From NCBI GenBank assembly GCA_001051155.2, contig JYIP02000010.1:744001-808000 (forward strand): 64,000 nucleotides of DNA. The letters run 5' to 3'. Positions 44,387 to 55,462 of this stretch are shown here, piece by piece. The stretch comes from Chrysoporthe austroafricana (taxonomy: Eukaryota > Ascomycota > Sordariomycetes > Diaporthales > Cryphonectriaceae). The position numbers were made by a program, and so were the translations under genes. Positions within the stretch are counted from its first letter, which is position 1. Every line of letters starts with the position of its first letter. The notes below the pieces were generated by a model that did no database searches, was not told where the DNA came from, and saw only the letters and a program-made list of their open reading frames with translations.

Positions 44387-44559
44387 GCGCATGCTTAAAG
44401 AAATGCATTCTAGAGGATTATATTAAGTAAATAGCTTTATTTGATAAAGCTGGATTTTTATCTCATTTAATTTCTCTTTTATTTCCAATACTTGCGATAA
44501 ACTATAAATAATCCTATAATCTGTTCATTAAAAAGATTCTAGCATGTAAGGGCAATTGT

Positions 44560-46800
44560 TTAAGTTCCAGTAATGCGTAGCCCGCAGAGTTGGCTTAATC
44601 CCAAACCTTATTTCATTTCGAACGGATTTCAAATAAATTTGAAGTTTTCGTAAGAATGCCCGGCTAGTCTATAGCTCGGCCTAAATTCCCAGTATACTAA
44701 GATACGCAATATATTCTGAATTATCGTTACGAAATCCGATACAGAAGTCATTCTTACAAATCGTTCTAAGCATTTCCGTTAAGTATAGTCCAGAACGAAA
44801 GCGATATTTGATAGCGAAAGTAATAATTCTAGGCAAATCGTTAGGCATTTCTAACGGTTCGAAGTAGAAGAGCGATACCAAAACTTGAAATTTGATTTCT
44901 CTCGTATTCCAGTTCGAAAGGCATTCTAAGCGGAAATCGATCGAATATCCGGGCCAGAAGCATTATATCTCGGCCTATATACTGCAGGACGGTCAGGAAA
45001 AGATTCTCCCTTACGGAACAGAGATTTACCTATTAATAATTACTCGTATCTTATTGCTTTTCAGTTTATCGGCTCTAAATTCAAGGCTATAACCAAATTT
45101 GAAAAAGCTTTTGCCGGTCTTGACTAATAAGATTTTCGGTAAATAATAAATACAGTTATCTACTATTGCATGCTTATAAAATATTATTACTGCGAAAAAT
45201 ATGCTAATGCCATTTCCGATAACGATATTAAATAGGTCGGGCAAAAGGCATTGCAGCTCATTACTTAACGTCTTTAGGGCTTTAGCTATCTTTCTCCTAT
45301 CCTTAACTTGATTATCTAGTACAAGGATATATATGCTAGCTAATCGAAGCTTTACTTTTAGCAAGGTGCTGTTCACTTTCCCGCAGAAAAAGCAAGCGGG
45401 TAGCTGGAAATCGGTACTACTTTCGCAGCAGCCATATAGTTAAATGCATTCCTCGCAAATTCGGTATTCGCAAAGAAGGGTAAAGCGTAAGGGTTGTAAA
45501 AGGCATGCGAGATATAATAAACTGAAAGCCTGGCCTGCACGGCCGATCTCGGCTATAACTTGTCGGTATATCGCTATAGGCTGCGTATATACTTTGCTTG
45601 CTAGCGAGTTATATTCGTTTCGGATACGCATAGCAATCTATTGCTTAGCGATAACCGTTTGATTGCTATATAATTTGTCGAAAATATTATCGGACAGGAA
45701 ACCTTTTTCATATCAATATCCAGATAGCAATTTTCTGGTTATTACTTACTCTTTGCTCTAATAAGATATTTGTCCAAATGCAGAATAGATACGATAAAAC
45801 GAAATAAGTGGATAGCAAAGTTATTAATCTAGCATAATTTCCGTATTTATTCTTTTAGTTGAGGTATAGGAAACGATCGTATTACTTGTACTTTATTTAG
45901 GGCCCTAGTAATATTATTTGAAAAATAATAGCAAGCAGCTTAAAGGATTCGGGTAAATTAAGGACTATCTAGTAAAGCCCGTACAGCTATTGTATATCGC
46001 GATATAGCTATAGCTTGGTAATATATTGTTTAATAATTAAGCGGACCGTATATTGAAGCCAGACTTGCAAAGCATAATTTCCAGACTGCTTTTGCGGAGC
46101 GGGCAGTAAGATCCGGATTGCCAGCTCGAAGCTGGGCCGTTATCCGGAAATCTAGGGTATCGGAATATATCGGCCTGCTCGAGCGAGCGATATAGATCAA
46201 AGGGCGGTATTTAATATCCTAACCGGCTATAAATCCAATCCAAATAATAAGCAGACGAAGGATCTCGTTTATTGTACTAAACTTTTCCTCTAGAAATACT
46301 ACCGCTATGCTTATAGGAGCAAATATCAGGGCATATAAGCGATTTGCGATTTCGGCAGGCTTTGCATAATTACTATCGAGTATATAAACTGATATATTAT
46401 CGGGTATACCGGCCTCTATAGTCTGAACGGTTTTTCGTAAGTGCAAAGCGCAATCGGCTAAAATATTGCAATGCCTTATGCAATGCAGCTGAATCTCGTA
46501 TATTGCGGTATAGAATCTATTGCGTATTAGTAGGAAGAATGGCAAATTTGCTGAGTAATTCGTGAAATGCTAGTAGAATTCCTTATATTCCAGTAATAGA
46601 GTGCTGCAAATTCCTGGTTATCGTAAGCCCAGCCATTATATTATTTTGAATGCATATAGCGTATTACGATTTATAAAGGTGAAATACGAGATGGATAAAT
46701 CTTATTATTATATCGAAGCAAGTATTGGACCGATTTATCTTTATTAATTCCAAAATTGGGAAACCGGATATAGGAAATCTAGAAAGCGTGCCAAGTATAT
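44560..46800 (-). pseudogene. patatin-like phospholipase protein, RIP-degraded and partly deleted
   Basis: Read from about 46,700 downward. The N-terminal module includes LRKTVQTIEAGIPDNISVYI, EIANRLYALIFAPISIAVVF, RSAKAVWKLCFASLASIYGP and LLDSP.FTRIL.AACYYFSN, features of a fungal patatin-protein family with a long N-terminal region. A Cys-rich linker follows (CEYRICEECI...GCCESSTDFQLPACFFCGKVN, 45,370-45,500). The patatin start is SIYILVLDNQVKDRRKIAKA with LKTLSNELQCLLPDLFNIVI and GNGI, where an active family member would have a Gly-rich oxyanion loop (DGGG-x-RG) and a GTSSG nucleophile elbow; both are altered. Compared with the family, much of the catalytic domain is missing before the C-terminal QVLVSLFYFEPLEMPN segment (44,860). 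Patatins hydrolyse lipid acyl chains; this one is dead. Confidence 0.65.
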
Positions 46801-46858
46801 AAGCTATTAGGATAGGTTATCTGAGATGATAGGTTAATCTCTATGCTTATTTGCCTAG

Positions 46859-47396
46859 TTGGTCAGAAAGATAACCCCGCTTACGCCCGCTTTTCAGGAT
46901 TCAACCCTGGTTGGTTTCCCAGAATCCTGGATTTCCAATGGCGACGATTATATTGCAATTGAAGATAGCTTTTCCCGTATGGATATTGCCGAAGGTTTAC
47001 CGTTCTTTCACGTCCTATATGCATTACTTAATAACTTTTGTAGCGATAAGATAAAGTTTATCTAAGAGCTTATTTGTGCTGGAATCAATATTCTAAGGCG
47101 TAATAGCTCTAGCAATATAGCGCTATATATTGCTGCCGGTAATACTTATTGTTCTCTTGGTAACAGTAAGATATATAGGGTACAAATTATATAGGCATTA
47201 TTAAGTCGACCAGAGATATATCTTTATATAAGCGCTAGGAATGATAATAGAGAGATACTTCTCGATATTGCATGGGATTCCAGGAATGTCTTGTATATTC
47301 AGCTCTTGCTTGCTTATAAAGCAGAGTGCGGGGTAGAAAACTGCGGCTTGGATAGGAATATGTCATATATTGAGCTTGTTTTCGCAAAGCGCTGAA
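46859..47396 (+). pseudogene. ankyrin-like protein fragment, RIP-degraded
   Basis: Begins MVRKITPLTPAFQDSTLVGF and continues through TAA/TAG codons: EGLPFFHVLYALLNNFCSDK, LICAGINILRRNSSSNIALY, IAAGNTYCSLGNSKIYRVQI, ALLSRPEIYLYISARNDNRE, ILLDIAWDSRNVLYIQLLLA. The last blocks fit ankyrin repeats (helix-turn-helix with LLDIAWDSGN and LLLAYKAE). A true stop closes the frame at about 47,395. Confidence 0.55.
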
Positions 47397-48087
47397 GGCT
47401 GGGCAGGCAGCAGGGGATAGCGGGAAGGCAGCAGGGCAAAGGACAAAAATATATATTTCTAGAATATTGAATTCGGGTCTGGTTTCCATTTTCCGATTTC
47501 CGATTTCCGATCTCGGGTTTCCTTATAGCATATCTAGGCATACTTAAGATAATAAATATCGCATATTTGGCTTTTTCTTTGCTTCTGCCTCTGCTAGATA
47601 TATAACGTACTATAGAATTTTCCAATACTGATCTGCTCTTTAAGGAGCCCTATTGCACGATATACGAATTATGGATATTACTTTGCTAATACTATCCCAA
47701 ATAGGGATTTGTACGATTTCTTAGCTGCTTAGGGCGATACCGATAGATTTATTTTATTATATCAGTCTATGCTAACTAGCATTTCAATACTAACCAGCTT
47801 GCTAATATATACAATCTGGAATAATCTTTTTACGATTCAAAGCATACTGTTACTTCATATGAATACGATATCTGGCATTGTATATATAGGTTAGATTAAG
47901 AAGTCTAAGAGGTGGTCTATTCACTTATTGAATAACGTATACGGGAAACGAATAGCATTTTTGCTTGCTATCGATAGAATCTTGTAGTCTTGAAAGAAGT
48001 AGAGATAAGAAGTAATCAACTTTGTAGTATAGAATATCGTCTAATTTTGAGAAGGGTAAAACCTTAGAATAATGGGAATTTATATAT
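47397..48087. other. spacer with simple repeats
   Basis: AT-rich with a short G/C-richer patch at 47,390-47,450 (GGCAGCAGGG repeated) and a triple TTTCCGA at about 47,488-47,510. From 47,640 to 48,060 short frames on the plus strand are badly broken; I assign no gene. Confidence 0.4.
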
Positions 48088-48183
48088 AAGGGTATATTTG
48101 CTGCTAGACTTAAGGGTATATTTGCTATCAGGCTTGCAAGTATATTTGCTATTAGGCCTGTAAGTATATCTACTGTTAGAACT
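48088..48183 (-). repeat. 24-bp tandem repeat, four degenerate copies, inverted relative to the main array
   Basis: Units at 48,088, 48,112, 48,136 and 48,160 of the type AAGGGTATATTTGCTATCAG. The reverse complement of the first, AAGTCTAGCAGCAAATATAC, matches the unit of the array at 48,335-48,526 (GGTCTAGCAGCAGATACGCC). The two arrays therefore face each other over about 150 bp. Confidence 0.75.
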
Positions 48184-48334
48184 AGTGACTCCTTTGATAG
48201 CAGAATGGTTCTGGTAATAGATTTGTCTTTAAGTCTGATAGCAGACGTAAGTTGATATCTGGCAATAGAGTATCTTATAGCAAATACCGCTTAATATCTG
48301 ATAGCAAATACATTATAAGGTTTAGTAGTAGATA

Positions 48335-48526
48335 GGTCTAATAGCAGATACGCTTTCAGGTCTATTAACAAATACGCCTTTAAGTCTAGCAATAGATACG
48401 CCTTCAAGTCTACTAGCAAATACGCCTTCAGGTCTACTAGCAAATACGCCTTCAGGTCTATTAGCAGATACGCCTTCAGGTCTACTAGCAGATATGCCTT
48501 CAGGTCTAGCAGCAGATACGCCTTTA
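48335..48526 (+). repeat. 24-bp tandem repeat, eight copies
   Basis: Eight uninterrupted units of the type GGTCTACTAGCAGATACGCC plus TTCA, starting at 48,335, 48,359, 48,383, 48,407, 48,431, 48,455, 48,479 and 48,503; more diverged units extend left to about 48,240. Open on both strands with an 8-residue period (TPSGLLAD on the plus strand, DLKAYLLV on the minus strand), so coding cannot be assigned from openness alone. Confidence 0.88.
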
Positions 48527-49541
48527 GAGATACGACGCTTTTCCCTATAGGACAAGCCACTTAACCGTACTTAGCGCCTGACAGATCTTTCTGGTTGGCG
48601 TTAAAGCAAGTATAGTTTCCATTTACAAATACAAAATATAATGCTTATAAAGCTAAAAGATACCAATATAATGCTTAGCGAGACTTAAGCTATAGGAGAC
48701 CATTTACTACCTTTAGCAGTATAAATATTTATAAGGATAGATACTAGTTCGCTAAAGGCATTTAGGGTTTTAGGCCTAAATAGTATATTAGTAGAAAAGG
48801 TGGAAACTAGATGAAAATTCTTATAGAAATAAATGAGATAAGACCTAGTAATGATTTTTCTGGAATTTGAACTAGAGCAACCCAGTTTCAATAATTCCAT
48901 AATAGCAGAATGAAGCGGCAATAGGCAGAAATGGAATATATTGAAGGAAAGCCTCTAATCCCTAGAACGAGGTAAAAGTCCCCGGCAGCATAAGAATGCC
49001 AGCCAGGATATTCCAGAATGCCCTAGCAGCTGCAATGTTATAATAAGCAAGCATACTATTAGCTTAAAAGATAGTGCTACTATAGTCTATTTTTGTATAA
49101 TAAGGTTAGCTGATTTGCTAGGAAGCCTATGTATTGTTAGTTTCGACTTATAGTCGTAAAGGGGTATTAATTAAGATTATATTATTCGGTTCCGGGAAAG
49201 CGGATTTGGGAAAATGGATTTTGCATTCTGTTTTCAAGTTCCTTACTATACGACCAAATCGCAGCTTCAGAAGGGTCTAGCATTTCGGTTACCCTTTTCG
49301 TACCGCTTTTTTCCCGTAAGCTATTCTAAGTATAAATGCTAAGTGCAAAGTTCCGCTATTAGTACGCTAGGCCTTTTCTTGCAATCGTTTGCTCTGCTAT
49401 ACCTTGTTCCTATTTCCTGTTCTTCTATACCCTGCTAAATGCTATACCCTTGCCGGACTTTTGCGCCCTATGCCTTTAATCTCGCTTTGTCGATAAAGGG
49501 GCGAATCCGGGAACGGGTCTAAATAGGGAATTGAAAAAGCA
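48527..49541. other. AT-rich spacer without a supported gene
   Basis: Short frames only. A 78-codon frame at 48,685-48,921 (-) has no motif. The segment 49,190-49,500 is slightly richer in C and T on the plus strand and could be a leader of the following degraded ORF. Confidence 0.4.
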
Positions 49542-50588
49542 TTCCGAAAGGCGATCGAAGACGCCTTCAGACTTGTTATATATATAGGTATAATCGATGA
49601 AAATCTATAGCTTTCGAGTGAGCTTCTGTCTATCCGACGTTCGGAAGGAACCGAGCTAGGCAGTAAATATAATGGAGCGCAATACTCCCCTTATAATATA
49701 CAGAATTACTAATACTAATAGCATCTTCTCAAGCGGCATATAATCCAGAACGATAATGCATTTGATAGTTTCAATATAACCTACTCTTTCAGATATTACG
49801 CTCTATATATCTACCGTTTTGCTAGCGAAAAATCGGACGATAGAATTAAACGAAAAGTAGATTTGCATCGCATTAAGCCAATCTATATTATCTTTTCCGA
49901 AATCGAGCAAGTCCGGACGTATTAACAGTTAGCGGAAGATATGCATACGCATTAAAGCATACTTATCCGGGTTAGTACGTAAGCTAGCAAGGTTGGCTTA
50001 TGTAAAGATACCTTTCGCAGCTATAATAAAGTAGAAATACCCGTATTTCGGCATAAGCGTTTGTTTTCTATTTACCTCCGGCTTGTACTATATCCTGCTA
50101 TCCATTATGACGGATCAAGAGGAAAATGCTTTTACGGAATATCTCGGTATATTTCGCATTTCATTCAGTTCGACTTGCGAGAGCGCAAATGTCAGCTGCA
50201 TTTCGGCCGCATTGGAATATCTTAGCCTAAGAGGTAAATAGTACAGCTTTACTTTTTCAGGGTATTCTCTGACTATCGTACAGACCTTAAGAATTTCTTT
50301 ATTGACCTGTATATCTATTTACGAACTCGCCCGTATTATAAAACCGGCCGTAATAGCGATAATAAAGCTCTTATAGCGTTCAATTCCGCTATTACTTCTA
50401 ACGGCTTCGATTTCGGTTATATTCAGCTTTTGCTTAAAGCGGCGCTCGATATTAATCTTAATAAAGCGCTTATCTAGGATTAAGTTTATAATGCTATTGC
50501 TATATTAATTACGCTTCTAGTCGCTTTTGCTTTCGAATGCATTCCTCTTCAAATAGCCCCGCTTTCTTTCGATATTATGCTAGTTACT
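49542..50588 (+). pseudogene. unrecognised degraded ORF in frame with the FunK1 pseudogene
   Basis: One frame can be followed for about 350 codons with only TAA/TAG interruptions: FRKAIEDAFRLVIYIGIIDE, SSELLSIRRSEGTELGSKYN, RFASEKSDDRIKRKVDLHRI, IYIIFSEIEQVRTY, FRSYNKVEIPVFRHKRLFSI, and an ankyrin-like end NGFDFGYIQLLLKAALDINL. It keeps the same frame into the kinase pseudogene that starts near 50,589. Either it is a separate gene or the N-terminal part of a larger ankyrin-kinase protein; the sequence cannot decide. Confidence 0.45.
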
Positions 50589-52556
50589 CGTTCTATAGCG
50601 TTATTGCAAGCCAGAGAAGAGCAGATTAAGAGGATGCTAGACTAGGCCTTGCTATATAAGATTAGAGGTTATATTTACCGAGGCGTAAACGGCTTTTTTG
50701 GGAAATATTTTGAGGGGCAATTATAGACCTAGCGGTATAAAAATATTTACAAGTCGGTTAAGTTAAGTTACGTCGACGGGCGATAGATTAACTTTTCCGA
50801 TCCCTTAATATAAGACAGTATCTATATATAGCTGCTTCAATTTCAGAACGACTTCTTCCTCGATATACCAAGTACTTATTATAGTACTAAGGATATTAGC
50901 AGTATAACGGGTAGCGAGTATAAGCGGCAGCTCGATATTTTCGTTAAAGCCAAGTATATTAAGACCGAGAAGTATAATTGGAAAGATATATATATTATCG
51001 GGGAGCATAAGCAATTGTATCAAGGGCTTAAGGAGCTATTATTGCAGCTCTCCCGCTATATATATAATCTGTTTACGAGCCAACCGACTTGTCGGTTTGC
51101 ATATAGATTCTTCTTCTATAATATTATTATAGAGCTTTAGGTTTTTGATAGATCCGGCTTTTATAGTTCCGGCGAATTCGATATTTACGAAAAGCCCGAG
51201 AGATTTATCGTTTTTTTAGCTGGGTATGCATATATAAGCGATAAAAAGCTCGGCTTCGATACCTTTATTAATTACAGAGATATCAAATATACGATTACCT
51301 TTAAATAGGATATAAATAGCAAGAGGAAGAAGCTATAGCTTGAACTGGAGCTGTTTATTAAGCAAAGAGCGGTAGTTTGTCGTAATATAACTGTTTTCCG
51401 GATAACCGATTATAATAATATTATAAAGTTCTTTTGGACTTCGAATAAACGGCTTCCCGAGGCGGACTATTTGAAGCTTGCCTATAATAAAGGCGTTAAG
51501 GGCATCGCGCGGTTTATTAAATACTAGAGCATTACAAGCATTGCTAATTTCCGTAACGGTTTAACTTTTGCTTATTCGTAAACTATCTATAGCGAACTTG
51601 ATAGCGAGGACTCCCGTTCTTTCCCCTTGCAGTCGTTCCGGCTCTTACTGGTTAGCAATGCTAAGCCATATAATAGATCGAATAGCTTGCCTGGGTCCTT
51701 AGTACGAAGCCAGTTACGAAAGCGAGCATTTACCGACAATAATAATATAATCGCATCCAAAAGGCAAAGGAATAATAGCCAGGCTTCGGGGTTCCGTTAC
51801 GAGCTAGATTCCGCTTCCGTAAATAGTTTATATAAGCCGAACTCTGAAGCATATGACAATTGCCGGTTTAGCTGCTTCGCTATCTCTCTTTCAGGGCAAG
51901 CCCTTAATAGCTTTATTACCTTGTCTGAGCTATTTATTGCTTTCCGAGACGCTATTAAAGCCTATCGCTCTTTATATTTGGTTAGCAGGATTCTATATAG
52001 AGATATTTCGGAAAATAATATTATTATTACAGATCCATGCGTTATTAATGGATTTGCCGGAATGCTAATCGATCTTGACCTGGCTAAGCAAGGAAGTAGC
52101 AGCAAGTCAGGTATACGCTACCTGACCGGTACGATAGAGTTTATAGCTATCGAGGTTTTGCGGAAGAATATATATACTTTCCGATACGATTTAGAATCCT
52201 TCTTTTATATCTTCTTTTGGATTTGTGCGAGAAGAGCCTGGGAATAAGGATTCTTTTGCGACCCTAAGTCGAGATTATATATATCTAGTAATATCTTAAT
52301 GCAGTAATATATAGGCATTTTCTCCCAAATCGCTCGAAATAAGCACGGACTAATATATGCTAGCCTTTTCGAAGAGATTTTGGCCCAGTTTCCGCTATCC
52401 TTTGCATATGTCAAGCCTTTGTATATTGGGTTCCGTCGGATGCTATTTCCCTTATCGCCCGAAAATATCTTATTTATTAGCATGCCAGAAAAGCTAGAGC
52501 CCCTATATAATGCTATTATCGGCGAATTTAATAAGGCAATATCTAATATAAAATAA
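50589..52556 (+). pseudogene. FunK1-type fungal protein kinase, RIP-degraded
   Basis: One frame over about 655 codons, broken by TAG/TAA at Gln/Trp positions. Blocks in order: QAREEQIKRMLD, IRGYIYRGVNGFFGKYFEG, ITGSEYKRQLDIFVKAKYIK, WKDIYIIGEHKQLYQGLKEL, QPTCRFAYRFFFYNIIIELW, VFDRSGFYSSGEFDIYEKPE, ITDYNNIIKFFWTSNKRLPE. From 51,627 to 52,247 the frame is fully open and holds the catalytic loop LYRDISENNIII (51,993 onward; Tyr replaces the usual His of HRD), the metal-binding-loop position MLIDLDLAK, and YDLESFFYIFFWICARRAWE. These are hallmarks of the fungal Pkinase family FunK1 (PF17667), expanded in many ascomycetes and basidiomycetes. The C-terminal segment (FEEILAQFPLSFAYVKPLYI, RMLFPLS) also matches. 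His-to-Tyr in the catalytic loop is a C-to-T change, consistent with RIP. Confidence 0.82.
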
Positions 52557-52775
52557 TCTTACGAGTCTTGATATTTAGCAGTACTGGTCGTAACGTTATA
52601 TGGCTACTTTAAAGGCAGGCATCCAGGTAAGAGGTTTCGAAAGGAGAGAAGTATTAGGAATAGATTATTATTATTAGTTTTCTTGAAATTCCAGTCAGTA
52701 TTATTCTTGAAATTTCTGAAGATTTGTTCCTGCTTCTGATATTGCGATACTGCCGTATAAATCAGCTTCCAATTT

Positions 52776-52940
52776 ATGCAGACTCTGTATATAGTCAATA
52801 AGGTAACTAGAAAGATCGAATATTCTATCGAGTATATCGAAAAGCACCCGACTAGCAGTATTTACGATATAATTAAAGCGACTTATAGCAATAATACTTC
52901 TAAGCTTGAGGTTATTGCAGTTAAGATATATAAAAAGTAA
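52776..52940 (+). pseudogene. short ORF of 54 codons, unknown
   Basis: An uninterrupted small frame, MQTLYIVNKVTRKIEYSIEY followed by IEKHPTSSIYDIIKATYSNN and a Lys-rich end. It is polar and helical, unlike the neighbouring random AT-rich frames, and its start of a helix-turn-helix type (EKHPTSSIYDIIKATYSNNTSKL) is suggestive only. Could be chance. Confidence 0.2.
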
Positions 52941-53058
52941 GGATATAATCTTATACCGCTACTTTCCAAACTTCAAGCCCTCTAGCTTTTTCATGCCCTA
53001 GTTGCTATTGTAATTAATAAATGCTATTTGCGGTTAACCAATTAAGACTATTATCCGA

Positions 53059-53147
53059 GACTATAACCGATTGCGTAGCTTAATAATAAAGCGTTTAATT
53101 GTTTGATTGCTATTAAAAAGTCCTAGGTTCGAATCCCGGTATAGCCA
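53059..53147 (+). tRNA. tRNA-like sequence, probably a RIP-damaged tRNA pseudogene
   Basis: Contains a perfect RNA polymerase III B box (GGTTCGAATCC, 53,126-53,136) and an A-box-like TAGCTTAATAATAAAG. The 5' GACTATA can pair with the 3' TATAGCC (one A-C mismatch that a G-to-A change would explain), followed by A as discriminator. TTTAA and TTAAA flank a 14-nt loop, so an anticodon stem with a short intron is possible. About ten extra bases between acceptor and D arms and a mismatch in the T stem argue against function. Amino-acid identity not assigned. Confidence 0.5.
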
Positions 53148-53401
53148 TATATGGTTTAGGATTGCGGTCTGATTTTTTATATTTTTAATATTATATATAC
53201 CGATTCGCTTTTTTTCCCTGGAAATAACTAATTTTCGTTATAAACTGCTTTAAGACTATAGGATTACTAAGCAAAGTAGGCAATTACTAATAGAAGAGAG
53301 GAAAAGAGGTCTATATAGCTATAAAAATAAGAAATATTACGACTAAAAAGAAAATAACTTACCGAGGTTGAAAAGGTTCGGGTATAGCTAGAGATTGAGC
53401 A

Positions 53402-55462
53402 AAGCGGTAGAAAAAAAGAGCAGCTTATAAGGATTCGTAACGTAAATGCTGCTGCTAGTTGACAAATGTATTATTGCGCATAATCTAGCAGAAAAGACTT
53501 GCGAATAGATATTTGCGCGGCATAATTCCGGTACTTTTTCGGCGCTTATTCGATCCTGAAAACGGCAGCCGGGTTTTCGAAAAGCGTCCCAAATATTTAA
53601 GTTCAAATAGCCCTACAAATCCATCAATTCGTTCTCTTATTATATATAATCGGGTCGATATGGAAGAATTCAAGGTCGGGATCTGTCTTATCCAGCTATA
53701 AGACCTAATTTTTAGCTTCGGTCGTAAGAGAAATGATGCTATTACGGAAAGGCTTAGGCGGGTTCTTAAGATCGCATATAAACTTGATAAGCAAGAGAAT
53801 CAGATTCCGGTAATTATTTCGCTAGATAAGCTATATCTGATCCTAGAAAATTCCGGAATTACGATTAACGATTTTGCTTGCCCTGAAAGACTGTATTTAT
53901 ATATATTTCCGCGGGATAAGCTACGATATTTTTATAGGAAGCAGAGATATAAAGCAGCTTTGCAGGAAATAGGTCCCGATACCTGGTAAATAATAAGATT
54001 ATTCTATATTCCTGACAAAAGCGATCCATTCCAGATCCCCGCAATACGCAAAGAAATAGACTAGTATTTCTATCAGACCCCGCTATCAGATAAAGATATT
54101 TTTCGAAAGATACGTATATACTAAGAGTCTGGCTAGCTAAATTACGCGAATGAATGGAGGTTGAGATTGAGCAAGAGCAAATAAATCGCGTTACGGGCTA
54201 TCGAGCTCCGGGCCGAACTTTTCCAAAAGCTTGACTAGCTGCATCCTTTCCCAAGCCTCTGGGACGGCTTGCAGCTTAATAATATTGAAAGGCATATTGC
54301 CCTGTATATATCGGATAAGATATTGCAGTATTTATAATATATTAGAGATATTTGGGATCTGATTACTTTTGGTAATCTTGTAATGCAAGGTATAACGGAT
54401 ATTACGATTATGCGCTATTTGGAATTCCGCGTTCCCGTAGCTAGCATTACTGATACTGCAATTATCGAGCAATTTATGCATTCGAAGCTATTATTCCAGC
54501 AAATTGCATACTAACCCTTCCGCTATCAGATTCTGCGCAAAATATTCGATTAGAATGTTATACCGACAATTCGAATATTTTACGAGAATATAAAATAGTT
54601 AATTATTAGCATTAGTATTATTAGAGAATATATTATTAATAGACTCGATAACCGATCGGTATTTAAGGCTTGCCGGCTGCTCTAGGAATTTCCGGGACGA
54701 TATTTGGTCGAGTACGAAAAGGCGCGTTTCCGTAAAGCCCAGCATTAGCCGGCCATATCCCATCTTGTATATATTCAGCTTTTTCTTGCGGCGATACGGC
54801 ATTACCCAAGGCTATTACGCTTCTTTCCGAGATGCGAGCATAGCGAAAAGCCTATGAATTTAGATATAGATAATAATTGCGTAGTTAGATTTATCTAGTC
54901 GGCGCGAGCATTCGGTTTCAACTCGCAAAAGCTGCAAGCCCGTCTCTCGGAAGCGCAAGACCCAATGCCGCCGGCTAGTAATAGATCGCTTCCCTTAAAC
55001 AAGATATCGCTTTTGCGATAATATAGATAGCCTTTTACTAACTCATTCAATTATTTTCGTTCCTAGCTCTTCCTGCCTACTTTGGCGGAGGTAGGAAGGC
55101 GCCTTTGCCTCTTTATAACCTTTATCCAGTAGGATTTGGTTATAGCTTTTTTCGGCGGCATTAAACTCGGCGCCCTTGCCGAGAATGATAGACCCGGGAG
55201 AAATAACTTTTCGATAAACGATAATCCCGTTAACAAGAGCCAAATCCCGATTAATAGTCGAAACTTATGGGTAATAGCGTTCCGCAATAGCGGACCGAAT
55301 CCCTCGTTACGGGGAGCGCCGCTTTCGTTCTCGTATAGCAGTAGACCAAATACGTCCAGCGCGTTATCCGTATGCTTTCTATTGCAGAACCAACTCTTTC
55401 TATTACCGTTCTTACTGCTTTTGCTAAGCGTTTTCGACCGCAGCTGGAAATCCGGGTTTTAG
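53402..55462 (+). pseudogene. DUF3723-type protein, RIP-degraded, frame intact
   Basis: One reading frame without any frameshift from about 53,462 to the stop at 55,462, interrupted only by TAG/TAA/TGA codons at expected Gln/Trp positions. Blocks: RYLRGIIPVLFRRLFDPENG, RVFEKRPKYLSSNSPTNPSI, RSLIIYNRVDMEEFKVGICL, FACPERLYLYIFPRDKLRYF, YRKQRYKAALQEIGPDTW, NYANEWRLRLSKSK, LHPFPSLWDGLQLNNIERHI, RYLEFRVPVASITDTAIIEQ, SARAFGFNSQKLQARLSEAQ, and FTNSFNYFRS.LFLPTLAEV toward the end. I recognise this as the large fungal family with domain DUF3723, often found near transposons and telomeres; its function is not known. The first codons are ambiguous because two frames look coding at 53,366-53,460. Confidence 0.72.
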
